64,000 nt of DNA from Allomuricauda sp. TY007 (GTDB lineage: Bacteria > Bacteroidota > Bacteroidia > Flavobacteriales > Flavobacteriaceae), in NCBI RefSeq assembly GCF_010468565.1, contig NZ_WUEG01000015.1:1-64000 (forward strand), read 5' to 3'. Below, one piece after another: positions 54,203-62,420 of this stretch. The translations under genes were made by a program, and so were the position numbers. Position 1 is the stretch's first letter. Each line of letters begins with the position of its first letter. The notes under the pieces were generated by a model that had not been told where the DNA came from, ran no database searches, and saw only the letters and a program-made list of their open reading frames with translations.

Positions 54203-54910
54203 ATGCAGCTTTTCTACAATCCATCGTTGGACAATAGTGCCAAGCAGTTCATTTTTCCACCCGATGAAAGCAAACACATTGCCCGGGTTTTGCGTAAATC
54301 CGAAGGAGACATTGTTCACATCACCAATGGTAAAGGATATTTGTTCGAAGCTGAAATTTTGGAACCAGACCAAAAAAGATGCAAGGCACGTATTACTTCA
54401 CAGCGTAAATCAATTCCAAAAAGATATAAACTGCACATGGTGGTAGCCCCTACAAAAATGAATGACCGATATGAATGGTTCTTGGAAAAAGCCACAGAAA
54501 TAGGTGTGGATGAGATTACCCCGATCATTTGCGATCACTCCGAACGAAAAACCATTAAACTGGAACGAATGGAGCGTGTATTGCAAGCTGCCATGAAACA
54601 ATCTTTGCAAACAGTTTTACCACAGATCAACCCACCAATATCCTGCAAGGACTTCTTGGAATCCGATACTACCGTTGGCCTAAAATTTATTGCCCATTGC
54701 CAAAATGGCGAGAAAATGGAGTTAAAACGAAGAGTTATCGCCGACAACGATGTTACCATACTTATTGGACCCGAAGGCGATTTCTCCAAAGAAGAAATTG
54801 ACCTGGCCAAAGAAAAGGGATATATCCCCATTGCCCTAGGAAGGAATCGACTCCGTACCGAGACAGCGGCCATTGTGGCCTGTACAACAGTGGCCATAAT
54901 CAACAACTAA
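54203..54910 (+). CDS. rsmE: 16S rRNA (uracil-1498-N3)-methyltransferase
   Basis: 235 residues. An N-terminal PUA-like part (HIARVLRKSEGDIVHITNG) is followed by a SPOUT methyltransferase domain with the knot motifs LIGPEGDFSKEEI and LGRNRLRTETAA. It methylates U1498 of 16S rRNA in assembled 30S subunits. It lies 70 bases after tsaD and probably belongs to the same run of plus-strand genes. Confidence 0.95.
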   Translation: MQLFYNPSLDNSAKQFIFPPDESKHIARVLRKSEGDIVHITNGKGYLFEAEILEPDQKRCKARITSQRKSIPKRYKLHMVVAPTKMNDRYEWFLEKATEIGVDEITPIICDHSERKTIKLERMERVLQAAMKQSLQTVLPQINPPISCKDFLESDTTVGLKFIAHCQNGEKMELKRRVIADNDVTILIGPEGDFSKEEIDLAKEKGYIPIALGRNRLRTETAAIVACTTVAIINN

Positions 54911-54976
54911 TAGGGACGCACTTTATTTTTTACAAAGGAATACCCTATTTTTGAAAGGCTGGTCAACTGCTTCTAT

Positions 54977-55627
54977 ATGAAACAACATATCCATTTAATA
55001 TGTACCCTACTGTTTTTTGCGGTAACTGCAACACATGCCCAACAGATTGCCGTACTCAAATATGGCGGTGGGGGCGATTGGTACTCCAACCCCACGGCAC
55101 TTCCCAACTTAATTCAATTTTGTAATACCAATATTGATACGAAGATCGATTCAGAACCGGAAACAGTGGAGGCAGGAAGCGTCTCTATTTTTAAATATCC
55201 ATTTTTACACATGACAGGGCATGGCAACGTCTTTTTCACAGATGAAGAAGTCCAGAATTTGCGAACCTATCTTTTGTCCGGAGGATTTTTACATATTGAC
55301 GACAACTACGGTATGGAACCTTACCTGAGAAGGGAATTGGAAAAGGTTTTCCCGGACAGACCATTGGAGGAACTGGGTGCCGACCATCCCGTATTTTCAC
55401 AAAAATTCAAGTTTCCGGACGGATTGCCCAAAATTCACGAGCATGATGGAAAAAGACCGCAGGCCTTTGGGATTTTTGATCAAGGTAGACTTGTGCTGCT
55501 CTACACTTACGAGTGCGACCTTGGGGATGGCTGGGAAGATCCAAGCGTGCACAACGACCCGGAAGAAGTTCGGTTGAAAGCCTTGCAAATGGGATCAAAT
55601 ATTGTGGAATATGCTTTTAAAAGTTAA
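54977..55627 (+). CDS. Secreted DUF4159 protein
   Basis: 216 residues. Signal peptide (ends THAQQ, about 22). The DUF4159 domain follows, with VLKYGGGGDWYSNPTALPNLIQF near the start, then FLHMTGHGNVFFTDEEV and GGFLHIDDNYGM, typical of a class-I glutamine-amidotransferase-like fold without an obvious catalytic Cys. Function unknown. It is 3 bases upstream of the AI-2E-family permease gene. Confidence 0.88.
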   Translation: MKQHIHLICTLLFFAVTATHAQQIAVLKYGGGGDWYSNPTALPNLIQFCNTNIDTKIDSEPETVEAGSVSIFKYPFLHMTGHGNVFFTDEEVQNLRTYLLSGGFLHIDDNYGMEPYLRRELEKVFPDRPLEELGADHPVFSQKFKFPDGLPKIHEHDGKRPQAFGIFDQGRLVLLYTYECDLGDGWEDPSVHNDPEEVRLKALQMGSNIVEYAFKS

Positions 55628-55630
55628 AAC

Positions 55631-56731
55631 ATGAATGCAAAAATAATCGCTAACGGAATATTACGGGCAGTGGCCATTATGGTCGGTGTGGTTCTTTTAG
55701 GCTGGTTTTTTTATAAAATCCAGTCCGTGTTGGCCTATTTGGCCATTGCAGCTGTTTTGGCCTTGTTGGGCAGACCCATTGTACTTTTCCTGCGAAGAAA
55801 GCTCAAGTTTCCCAATACCTTGGCTGTTGTGGTTACCATGATCTTTATGCTGGCCATTTTTTTAGGGATACTCGCCCTATTTATCCCCCTGATTGCCGAA
55901 CAAAGTAAAAATCTGTCCCTACTGGATATTGAAGCACTCAAAGCCGACCTTAACACGCTTTACATTCAAACCTTAGACTATTTTGGTGCCTCAACAGGGA
56001 GTTTCAACACCTTATTGAACGAATCCCGTATTGAAGAAAATGTGCTACAAGGTTTGGATTTAGGTTTTATCCCGAATTTTCTTAACTCATTTGTCAATGC
56101 ATTGAGTAATTTTAGTATAGGCCTTTTTTCAGTACTTTTCATTTCCTTTTTCTTTTTAAAGGATAGCAAATTGATGCAAAACGGTATTTTGACCTTTGTG
56201 CCCGATGACAAGGAAAGTAACTTGGTCAAGTCCATTGATAAAATCAATAATCTGCTGTCCAGATACTTTGCTGGAATTTTACTTCAGCTATTTATTCTCT
56301 TTGTAATTTACACCATAGCACTATTGATCGTGGGCGTGGAAAATGCCATTGTTATTGCTTTCTTGTGCGCCCTGTTCAACATTATTCCTTATATAGGCCC
56401 TATTATTGGGGGAGCAATTATGATTACCCTGACCATGACGAGCTCGCTCGGGGCGGATTTCAGCACCGTTATTTTGCCAAAGGCCATGTATGTTTTTATT
56501 GGTTTAACGGTAGGTCAGCTCATTGATAATTTCTTTTCACAACCCTTTATTTTTTCCACAAGCGTAAAGTCCCACCCTCTGGAGATTTTTCTCATCATCA
56601 TTATTGCAGGGCTTTTATTTGGTGTGGTCGGAATGGTGGTCGCAGTACCCGGATACACGGCCATAAAGGTTGTTTTAAAGGAGTTTTTAACGGAATATTC
56701 CTTTGTGAAGAAATTGACCAAAAACTTATAG
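55631..56731 (+). CDS. AI-2E family (PerM-like) membrane transporter
   Basis: 366 residues with about eight membrane segments, arranged in the usual pattern of two N-terminal helices, a soluble part (about 85-150) and five to six C-terminal helices. IIPYIGPIIGG and VGQLIDNFFSQPFIFSTSVKSHPLEIFLIIIIAG are family motifs. Members have been linked to autoinducer-2 export or to sodium/proton exchange, so the substrate is uncertain. It is tightly spaced after DUF4159. Confidence 0.9.
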   Translation: MNAKIIANGILRAVAIMVGVVLLGWFFYKIQSVLAYLAIAAVLALLGRPIVLFLRRKLKFPNTLAVVVTMIFMLAIFLGILALFIPLIAEQSKNLSLLDIEALKADLNTLYIQTLDYFGASTGSFNTLLNESRIEENVLQGLDLGFIPNFLNSFVNALSNFSIGLFSVLFISFFFLKDSKLMQNGILTFVPDDKESNLVKSIDKINNLLSRYFAGILLQLFILFVIYTIALLIVGVENAIVIAFLCALFNIIPYIGPIIGGAIMITLTMTSSLGADFSTVILPKAMYVFIGLTVGQLIDNFFSQPFIFSTSVKSHPLEIFLIIIIAGLLFGVVGMVVAVPGYTAIKVVLKEFLTEYSFVKKLTKNL

Positions 56732-56738
56732 CATCAAT

Positions 56739-57917
56739 TTGAACGATATTATTTTAAATATCGGTGTCCAGGATTTTATATCAAAAAACATCTCCGCAGA
56801 CACCATGTCAATCTTACTTAAAAAACCTGTTTTTGAGGGTGTTTCACAAAAAGAGCTGGTCGAACAGATAGAAGCTAAAAAAAAGAGTCGTGATAAACTG
56901 CCCACTTGGTTTGCCTCATCCCATATCTACTATCCCAATAAACTCAATATTGAACAAACCAGTTCCGAATCAACAGCTGAATATAAGGCCCAAATTGTAA
57001 GTGGAAAATCGTTGGTAGACCTTACAGGTGGGTTCGGTGTTGACAGTTACTTTTTTTCAAAAAAAATAGCGTCCGTTTTTCATTGTGAAATCAATTTGGA
57101 ACTGAGTGAAATTGCAGCCCATAATTTTAAAGTTTTAGGGCAGAACAATATAAAATGCCTGCCCGAAGATGGCATTACATTTTTAAAGGAATCAACACAA
57201 AATTTTGATTGGATCTATGTTGACCCCTCTCGAAGAAACGATAAAAAAGGAAAGGTTTTTCTCTTAGAGGATTGCCTGCCCAATTTACCCGAACACCTCC
57301 CTTTGATTTTTGAAAGAACACAACATATTCTCGTAAAAACATCTCCACTTTTAGATATAAAAAAAGGGGTTGAGGAACTGGAATTCGTAAAAGAGGTTCA
57401 TGTTGTGGCCATTAATAACGAAGTAAAGGAACTCCTCTTTATTTTAGAAAAAGGGTACAACGGAAACATTGGAATAAAAACCATCAATTTACTGCCAAAC
57501 CGAACAGATACATTCAATTTTAAACTGGAAGAAGAACAAAACACCACTATTGATTTTGGGGAGCCTTCTGCCTATTTGTACGAACCCAATGCCGCTATTT
57601 TAAAGTCCGGTGGGTTTAAGTCCGTAGCCAAAACCTACAAGCTTAAAAAACTCCACCCACACTCCCATTTATACACTGCTGACACTCTTGTAGATTTTCC
57701 CGGGAGAAGGTTTACCATTGAAAAGACCCTTCCTTATTCCAAAAAGTCCATAAGATCAATGGCCGTCCCAAAAGCGAACATCACAACACGGAACTTTCCC
57801 ATACCAGTTGCCGAGCTTCGCAAAAAACATAAGATTAAAGATGGCGGAAATCGTTACCTCTTTTTTACCACCAACATCAACAACAACTTGATATTTTTGG
57901 TGTGCAAAAAGGTTTAA
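56739..57917 (+). CDS. SAM-dependent methyltransferase with THUMP-like C-terminal domain
   Basis: 392 residues from a TTG at 56739, 7 bases after the upstream stop; the first in-frame ATG (residue 23) would remove conserved N-terminal sequence. SAM motif VDLTGGFGVDSYFFS is near 89-103 and the motif WIYVDPSRR near 160-168 resembles a DPPY-type active site. The C-terminal part (about 315-392) matches the THUMP-like domain of flavobacterial methyltransferases. RNA is the probable substrate, but the target is unknown. Its 3' end overlaps the convergent dipeptidase gene by four bases. Confidence 0.85.
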   Translation: MNDIILNIGVQDFISKNISADTMSILLKKPVFEGVSQKELVEQIEAKKKSRDKLPTWFASSHIYYPNKLNIEQTSSESTAEYKAQIVSGKSLVDLTGGFGVDSYFFSKKIASVFHCEINLELSEIAAHNFKVLGQNNIKCLPEDGITFLKESTQNFDWIYVDPSRRNDKKGKVFLLEDCLPNLPEHLPLIFERTQHILVKTSPLLDIKKGVEELEFVKEVHVVAINNEVKELLFILEKGYNGNIGIKTINLLPNRTDTFNFKLEEEQNTTIDFGEPSAYLYEPNAAILKSGGFKSVAKTYKLKKLHPHSHLYTADTLVDFPGRRFTIEKTLPYSKKSIRSMAVPKANITTRNFPIPVAELRKKHKIKDGGNRYLFFTTNINNNLIFLVCKKV

Positions 57918-58636
57918 TCGTCGCATTCCCATTTAAAATTGGCGACCCTATCATTGGATGCAGCTGAAAGGTTATAATGCCACCATTCGGTTCTAATGGA
58001 CCAAAAACCGTGTGCCTCCATGGTCTCCTTAAGTAGTTTCCGGTTATCCAAAATCTCTTGTGGCAAATCTAAATTATCGTGATAGGCCCTTTTCCCGAAG
58101 TAATCAAAATCGGTTCCCATATCGAGTTCGTTGCCCTCCATGTCCACCAAAGTAATGTCCACGGCACCGCCCTTGTTGTGAATAGATCCTTTATCTGGAT
58201 TGGCTACATATTGTGGATTGGGGACAATCTCCCACATTTTGTATTGTACCGAGTTAGGGCGATAACAATCAAAAAACTTGATTTTTACCCCTTTTTCCAT
58301 AAAATCCTTATTGGCCTTGATCAATGCCTTTGCTGTTTTTACCCTTGTATAGCATTCGGCGCAGTCGTACACCTTGGCCTTTAAAAAATTATTCTCGGTG
58401 GCATAGCGCATGTCATACGCAAAATCTTCACTAAAATCGGCCAGTCGCACAAAAGTGGTATCGGCCAATCCTTCGAATGTTTTTAAAACAGGTTTTTCTT
58501 CCTTTATAATGGTGTCACTGGAAACGGAGTCCAAACGAATTGCTGTTTCGGTTTGGGCAGATTCATTTTGGTTTTTGTCTTGTTGTTTACAGCTAACCGT
58601 CAAAAGAAGACCTAGGAAAATAATCGGGTATTTCAT
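57914..58636 (-). CDS. D-alanyl-D-alanine dipeptidase (VanX/M15D family) lipoprotein
   Basis: 240 residues from the ATG at 58636, where MKYPIIFLGLLLTVSC is a lipoprotein signal with Cys16. A longer frame from 58708 lies within the esterase gene. Zinc motif SIHNKGGAVDIT (SxHxxGxAxD) and EWWH towards the C-terminus are the family signature. It hydrolyses D-Ala-D-Ala, probably in the periplasm during wall-fragment recycling. This is a housekeeping member rather than part of a glycopeptide-resistance cluster, as no VanA/VanH-type genes are near. It starts 5 bases after the esterase stop. Confidence 0.92.
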   Translation of the reverse strand: MKYPIIFLGLLLTVSCKQQDKNQNESAQTETAIRLDSVSSDTIIKEEKPVLKTFEGLADTTFVRLADFSEDFAYDMRYATENNFLKAKVYDCAECYTRVKTAKALIKANKDFMEKGVKIKFFDCYRPNSVQYKMWEIVPNPQYVANPDKGSIHNKGGAVDITLVDMEGNELDMGTDFDYFGKRAYHDNLDLPQEILDNRKLLKETMEAHGFWSIRTEWWHYNLSAASNDRVANFKWECDD

Positions 58637-58641
58637 CAAAT

Positions 58642-59364
58642 TTAGTTTATGCGTTTTTGCTCTGCCAACCAAGTATAGAGCGAGTCGGTCGTGTAAGCTC
58701 GGCCCCATGCGTTGTGGCCCACACCTTTGTATCTTGTGTAGCGGACATCGCGACCCATCGCCCTCAACTTTTCCACCATCTTGTCTGATTCCTCTACATG
58801 GATTACCTCATCCTCATCGCCATGAAAGACCCAGATGGGCATGTTCTTATCTATCCAATGGGCATAGGGTAATGGCGTCATACCGCAAACTACGGCCATG
58901 GCAGCAAACTTATCCGGATATTGGGTGGCCAATTCCCAAGATGCACTTCCACCCCTGCTTAGTCCGGTCAAGTAAATTCTATTTTTATCCACCCTATTGG
59001 TGTTGACCACGGAGTCCAATAGTTGGACAACTGCATCCGTATTCCACCATTTTTGGGCGTGGGGATTTTGTGGGGCCAAGATCAAAAAGGGAAATTGTTT
59101 GCCCTCGGCCAGCATTTTTGGCGGACCATTGTATTTGACTTCTTTGATGTCCCCTCCAGATTCACCCCCGCCATGAAGAAACAGCAACAGGCCAAAATCC
59201 TTATCTTCTGATGCGAAGTAGTCTTCAGGATAATAGAGATAGTATTTTAAATTTTCTTTGGTGATGGTCTCCAGTTCGTCCTGTACCAAATGGGATTGTG
59301 CGGCACACGCCTGAAACATAAATGTACCGGCCAACAACAGTAACTTGGATAGTTTTTTTTGCAT
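58642..59364 (-). CDS. Secreted alpha/beta-hydrolase (esterase/peptidase-like)
   Basis: 240 residues. Signal peptide (MQKKLSKLLLLAGTFMFQACAAQ; the Cys at 20 may make it a lipoprotein). Catalytic triad candidates are Ser in GLSRGG, Asp in HGDEDEV and His in GVGHNAW. The LLLFLHGGGESGG segment is the oxyanion-hole region. It resembles prolyl-oligopeptidase-family or acetyl-xylan-esterase-like enzymes. Substrate unknown. It forms an operon with the dipeptidase gene downstream and follows the nucleotidase gene by 12 bases. Confidence 0.87.
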   Translation of the reverse strand: MQKKLSKLLLLAGTFMFQACAAQSHLVQDELETITKENLKYYLYYPEDYFASEDKDFGLLLFLHGGGESGGDIKEVKYNGPPKMLAEGKQFPFLILAPQNPHAQKWWNTDAVVQLLDSVVNTNRVDKNRIYLTGLSRGGSASWELATQYPDKFAAMAVVCGMTPLPYAHWIDKNMPIWVFHGDEDEVIHVEESDKMVEKLRAMGRDVRYTRYKGVGHNAWGRAYTTDSLYTWLAEQKRIN

Positions 59365-59376
59365 TGCAATTACAAG

Positions 59377-59898
59377 TTACAAAAGTTTGTTGGCGATATC
59401 CTTCCAAGTATCCGCACGTTCAAAGGTGGTGACCTTTGTATTATGTGGTGAAGTAAACATAATGGATCTACCATCAAAAGGCTTGAGGTTCTTGCTACGG
59501 TCGTCTATGAGCACATCACCCTTTAAAACATGCTTGTTTCCGCAGAGGATTCGGTTTTGCCACGGAATAAAGGGAAAGTGTTTGTCCAACCAATCCGACT
59601 TTTCCCTTAAGGACTGTGGAAACTCCATAGCTGCCGAAGCAATATATACCTCATGTTTTTTGCTTAACGCCTCAAGCACTTCTTGGCTGTCGGCAATTAC
59701 TTTTAAATCACCAAAAAAACCATCTCGCCTGGTGTGATCTTTTATCGATTGTTGATGTTCCACTGGAACACATTGCCAAAACTCCTTGCCATGGCAGGCT
59801 TCAAGTGTTAATTGGGCATTAAACTCTTGATTGTAAATATTTAAATGGGCATTGTAAGCATCTGCAATTACCTCGTCCATATCAACAAAAATCGTCAT
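59377..59898 (-). CDS. 5'(3')-deoxyribonucleotidase (HAD family)
   Basis: 173 residues. The HAD motif I, FVDMDEVIAD, has the two catalytic aspartates (6 and 8). Motif II Ser/Thr is in YIASAA, and IDDRSKNLKPF is motif IV. It removes phosphate from deoxynucleoside monophosphates. It is the first gene of the minus-strand group 59898-57914. Confidence 0.9.
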   Translation of the reverse strand: MTIFVDMDEVIADAYNAHLNIYNQEFNAQLTLEACHGKEFWQCVPVEHQQSIKDHTRRDGFFGDLKVIADSQEVLEALSKKHEVYIASAAMEFPQSLREKSDWLDKHFPFIPWQNRILCGNKHVLKGDVLIDDRSKNLKPFDGRSIMFTSPHNTKVTTFERADTWKDIANKLL

Positions 59899-60048
59899 GG
59901 TTTATCTTTTTTCGTGAAGTACGACAAATCTTTATAATTATTAAAACCAACCATCTAAATCTATTGTTAACGACTTTGAATTTCTTTAAAAATACTTATT
60001 GTTTTTCTAAAATTTATTTGCCCCGCTACAAACTTTATTGCTTGGTTT

Positions 60049-60056
60049 TACTTTTG
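60049..60056 (+). promoter_or_regulatory. Candidate -7 box for the aminotransferase gene
   Basis: TACTTTTG matches TAnnTTTG, 110 bases before the ATG at 60166. No well-spaced TTTG is seen upstream, so this is tentative. Confidence 0.3.
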
Positions 60057-60165
60057 GGAAATATCCACTACCTTCACACAACGAGATCAATGAGGTGCTA
60101 AAAAGCAATACAACCTGACGGATAACAAGTTTTTTAGACGGCCTCTTACTTAAAACCAACCTTAC

Positions 60166-61044
60166 ATGTTGCCCAAAGGAAACTTTCCTGAAAAAGTCTA
60201 TCTGAATGGAGAAATAGTAACGGCGGACAATGCCAAAATATCCGTTTTTGACCGCGGATTTTTATTCGGAGATGGTATTTACGAAGTAATGATGCAATTG
60301 GAAAATGGCATTTTCTACAAAAGAGCACATTTGGACCGATTGCAGGACAATCTGGACAAAATTGGCATCCCATACTACGTCAAGGGAATTGATGATAATC
60401 TGGACGGACTTCTTCATGCGGCTGGTTTAAAAGGGGAATCGTGCTTAATTTATATGCAAGTTACCCGTGGAGTCGCCCCCAGAAAACACTCGTACCCCAA
60501 AAACGTTCCCCCTAGCGTGATGATGTATGCACTGCCCTACAATCTCCCTCCCATCAACCTTAAGAACATGAAAGCCGTTCTAGAACCCGACTTTAGATGG
60601 CACAGATGCGATATCAAATCCATTTCACTGCTAGGCAATATTATGACCAATGAAACAGCAATGAACGCAAATACAGATGAAGCTGTTTTGGTCCGAAACG
60701 GTATAATTTCTGAAGGCTCCCACACCAATATTTTTTTTGTGGAAGACGGAAATGTAATTACCCATCCAGCCAACGAACATATTTTGAACGGTATAAGCAG
60801 GCAGATTGTTATAAAACTCTGCAGAAAGTTGGAAATACCTGTTATTGAAAAACCCGTGGCAGAAAATGAGGTTAAAAATATGAACGAGGCCTTTTTTACC
60901 GGTACCACTACCCAAGTGGCATCCATTTCACAATTGGGCGATCATATTTTTTATAAAAATGATGCTATTGGAGAAGTGACAGCTAGGCTCCAAAAAGCAT
61001 TTGCCGAGCTTAGAACAATGGATTCATCGCACATAACACTATAA
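60166..61044 (+). CDS. Class IV aminotransferase (D-amino-acid type)
   Basis: 292 residues. VYLNGEIVTADNAKISVFDRGFLFGDGIYEV is the characteristic N-terminus. The PLP-binding lysine is probably Lys151 in CDIKSISLLGNIM, and EGSHTNIFFV and TGTTTQVASI are family segments. It is closest to D-alanine aminotransferases, which exchange D-Ala and 2-oxoglutarate for pyruvate and D-Glu. A branched-chain or 4-amino-4-deoxychorismate role cannot be ruled out. D-amino-acid supply would fit with the wall-recycling genes nearby. Confidence 0.87.
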   Translation: MLPKGNFPEKVYLNGEIVTADNAKISVFDRGFLFGDGIYEVMMQLENGIFYKRAHLDRLQDNLDKIGIPYYVKGIDDNLDGLLHAAGLKGESCLIYMQVTRGVAPRKHSYPKNVPPSVMMYALPYNLPPINLKNMKAVLEPDFRWHRCDIKSISLLGNIMTNETAMNANTDEAVLVRNGIISEGSHTNIFFVEDGNVITHPANEHILNGISRQIVIKLCRKLEIPVIEKPVAENEVKNMNEAFFTGTTTQVASISQLGDHIFYKNDAIGEVTARLQKAFAELRTMDSSHITL

Positions 61045-61063
61045 AGAATAAATATACTTGATT

Positions 61064-62353
61064 ATGAAACAACTTACGTTCGGTCTCATTATTATCTTTA
61101 GTCTGTTATCTGGTTCGATAATGGCCCAAGAAATTGAAAAAAAATACACCAAGGAAGTGGAACGCTTGGCCAAGAAAAAACAGGTCAAGAAAGCTTTTGA
61201 ATTGATAAAGGCCCAAAAAAATCAAACCACAGAAGACCTGATTGCTTTAACAGAAATTTTGGCCCCTCCTTTTATGGAAGATGAGCGGGGAAAGGTTTTT
61301 TCCAAAATGTTGAAAGAAGCAGGTGTTGACAGCATTTGGACAGACAAGGTAGGAAATGTCATCGGGTTGCGAAAAGGTACGTCGGGCCAATCGGGCTATG
61401 TTGGGGTCGATGCCCACTTGGATGTAGTTTTCCCAGAGGGAACCGATGTTACCGTTAAAAAAGTGGGGGACACGTTAAAAGCCCCAGGGATTGGTGATGA
61501 CACACGTGGTTTGGCCATGCTCATTAGCATGCTCAAAGCCATGAACAAGGCAGATATAAAAACTGAAAAAGATGTATTAATTGTTGGTTCCGTTGGTGAG
61601 GAAGGTCTTGGAGATCTTCGAGGCATGAAATACATGTTCAATGAATCGGGACTGGACATTGACTCTTGGATTGCTATTGATGGCGGCGGTTTGGGAAGAA
61701 TAAGCAATGCCGGATTGGGCTCCAAACGTTATAAATTGCTCATCAAAGGGCAAGGTGGACATTCTTGGGGGGCTTTTGGGCTTGCCAACCCACATCATGC
61801 TTTAGGAAAAGCCATAACTACATTTTCCAAGGATGCGTGGGCATACACTTCTGGAGATATCCCTAAAACAAGTTTCAATGTTGGCAGAATTGGTGGTGGC
61901 ACTTCTGTAAATTCCATTCCGTTTGAGTCTTGGATGGAGGTTGATATGCGTGCCATCGACCCCAAAAACCTTGATGAAATCGAGACCATCTTTAAAGCCT
62001 CTGTGGAAAAAGCCATAACGGAATACAATGCCAGCGGTGTGCGTGGCGAGGTTAGCTATGAGCTCATAAAAATTGGTGATAGGCCATCAGGGGAATTGCC
62101 CGCTTCCCTACCCTTGATCCAAAGAACCATGGCTGCCACCAAGTATTTTGGGGAGACCCCGCGTTTGGGGCGCGGCTCAACCAACATCAATATACCGGTT
62201 TCCAAAGGAATTCCGTCCGTTTGTATTGGTCGTGGAGGACAAGGAGGCGGAGCCCATTCCTTGCACGAGTGGTACTTGAACGATGAAGAGGGCGATGAAT
62301 CCATTCAATTGGCGTTGTTGATCACATTATCTCAAGCGGGACTTAGCAAATAG
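61064..62353 (+). CDS. M20-family metallopeptidase, secreted
   Basis: 429 residues from the ATG at 61064 (a TTG at 61058 is a less likely start). Signal peptide (ends SIMAQ). Metal ligands: VGVDAHLDVVF, GIGDDTRGLAML and GEEGLGDLRG, with HSLHEWYLNDEEGDES near the end. It resembles tripeptide- or di-peptide-cleaving members of the M20/M25/M40 family, probably in the periplasm. It is the only downstream partner of the aminotransferase gene and is closed by a strong hairpin. Confidence 0.92.
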   Translation: MKQLTFGLIIIFSLLSGSIMAQEIEKKYTKEVERLAKKKQVKKAFELIKAQKNQTTEDLIALTEILAPPFMEDERGKVFSKMLKEAGVDSIWTDKVGNVIGLRKGTSGQSGYVGVDAHLDVVFPEGTDVTVKKVGDTLKAPGIGDDTRGLAMLISMLKAMNKADIKTEKDVLIVGSVGEEGLGDLRGMKYMFNESGLDIDSWIAIDGGGLGRISNAGLGSKRYKLLIKGQGGHSWGAFGLANPHHALGKAITTFSKDAWAYTSGDIPKTSFNVGRIGGGTSVNSIPFESWMEVDMRAIDPKNLDEIETIFKASVEKAITEYNASGVRGEVSYELIKIGDRPSGELPASLPLIQRTMAATKYFGETPRLGRGSTNINIPVSKGIPSVCIGRGGQGGGAHSLHEWYLNDEEGDESIQLALLITLSQAGLSK

Positions 62354-62360
62354 CATATAA

Positions 62361-62402
62361 ATAAACATGGTTTGCTCTTTTGAGTGAGCAAACCATGTTT
62401 AT
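62361..62402. terminator. Bidirectional terminator hairpin
   Basis: A perfect 17-bp stem, ATAAACATGGTTTGCTC / GAGCAAACCATGTTTAT, with an 8-base loop, begins 8 bases after the M20 stop codon. It lies 19 bases from the end of the convergent VCBS gene and can serve both strands. Confidence 0.88.
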
Positions 62403-62420
62403 CTAATTTCGACTAAAAAG

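Noticed and set aside
57914..58636. Glycopeptide resistance (vanX) cluster
   Set aside because: Only a dipeptidase is present; no VanA-type ligase or VanH-type dehydrogenase is near. It is best read as a wall-recycling enzyme.
58637..58708. Longer start for the dipeptidase
   Set aside because: The extra residues lie inside the esterase gene and precede a perfect lipoprotein signal.
58410..59006. 198-codon plus-strand open frame across the dipeptidase and esterase genes
   Set aside because: Both genes on the other strand have intact signal peptides and active-site motifs.
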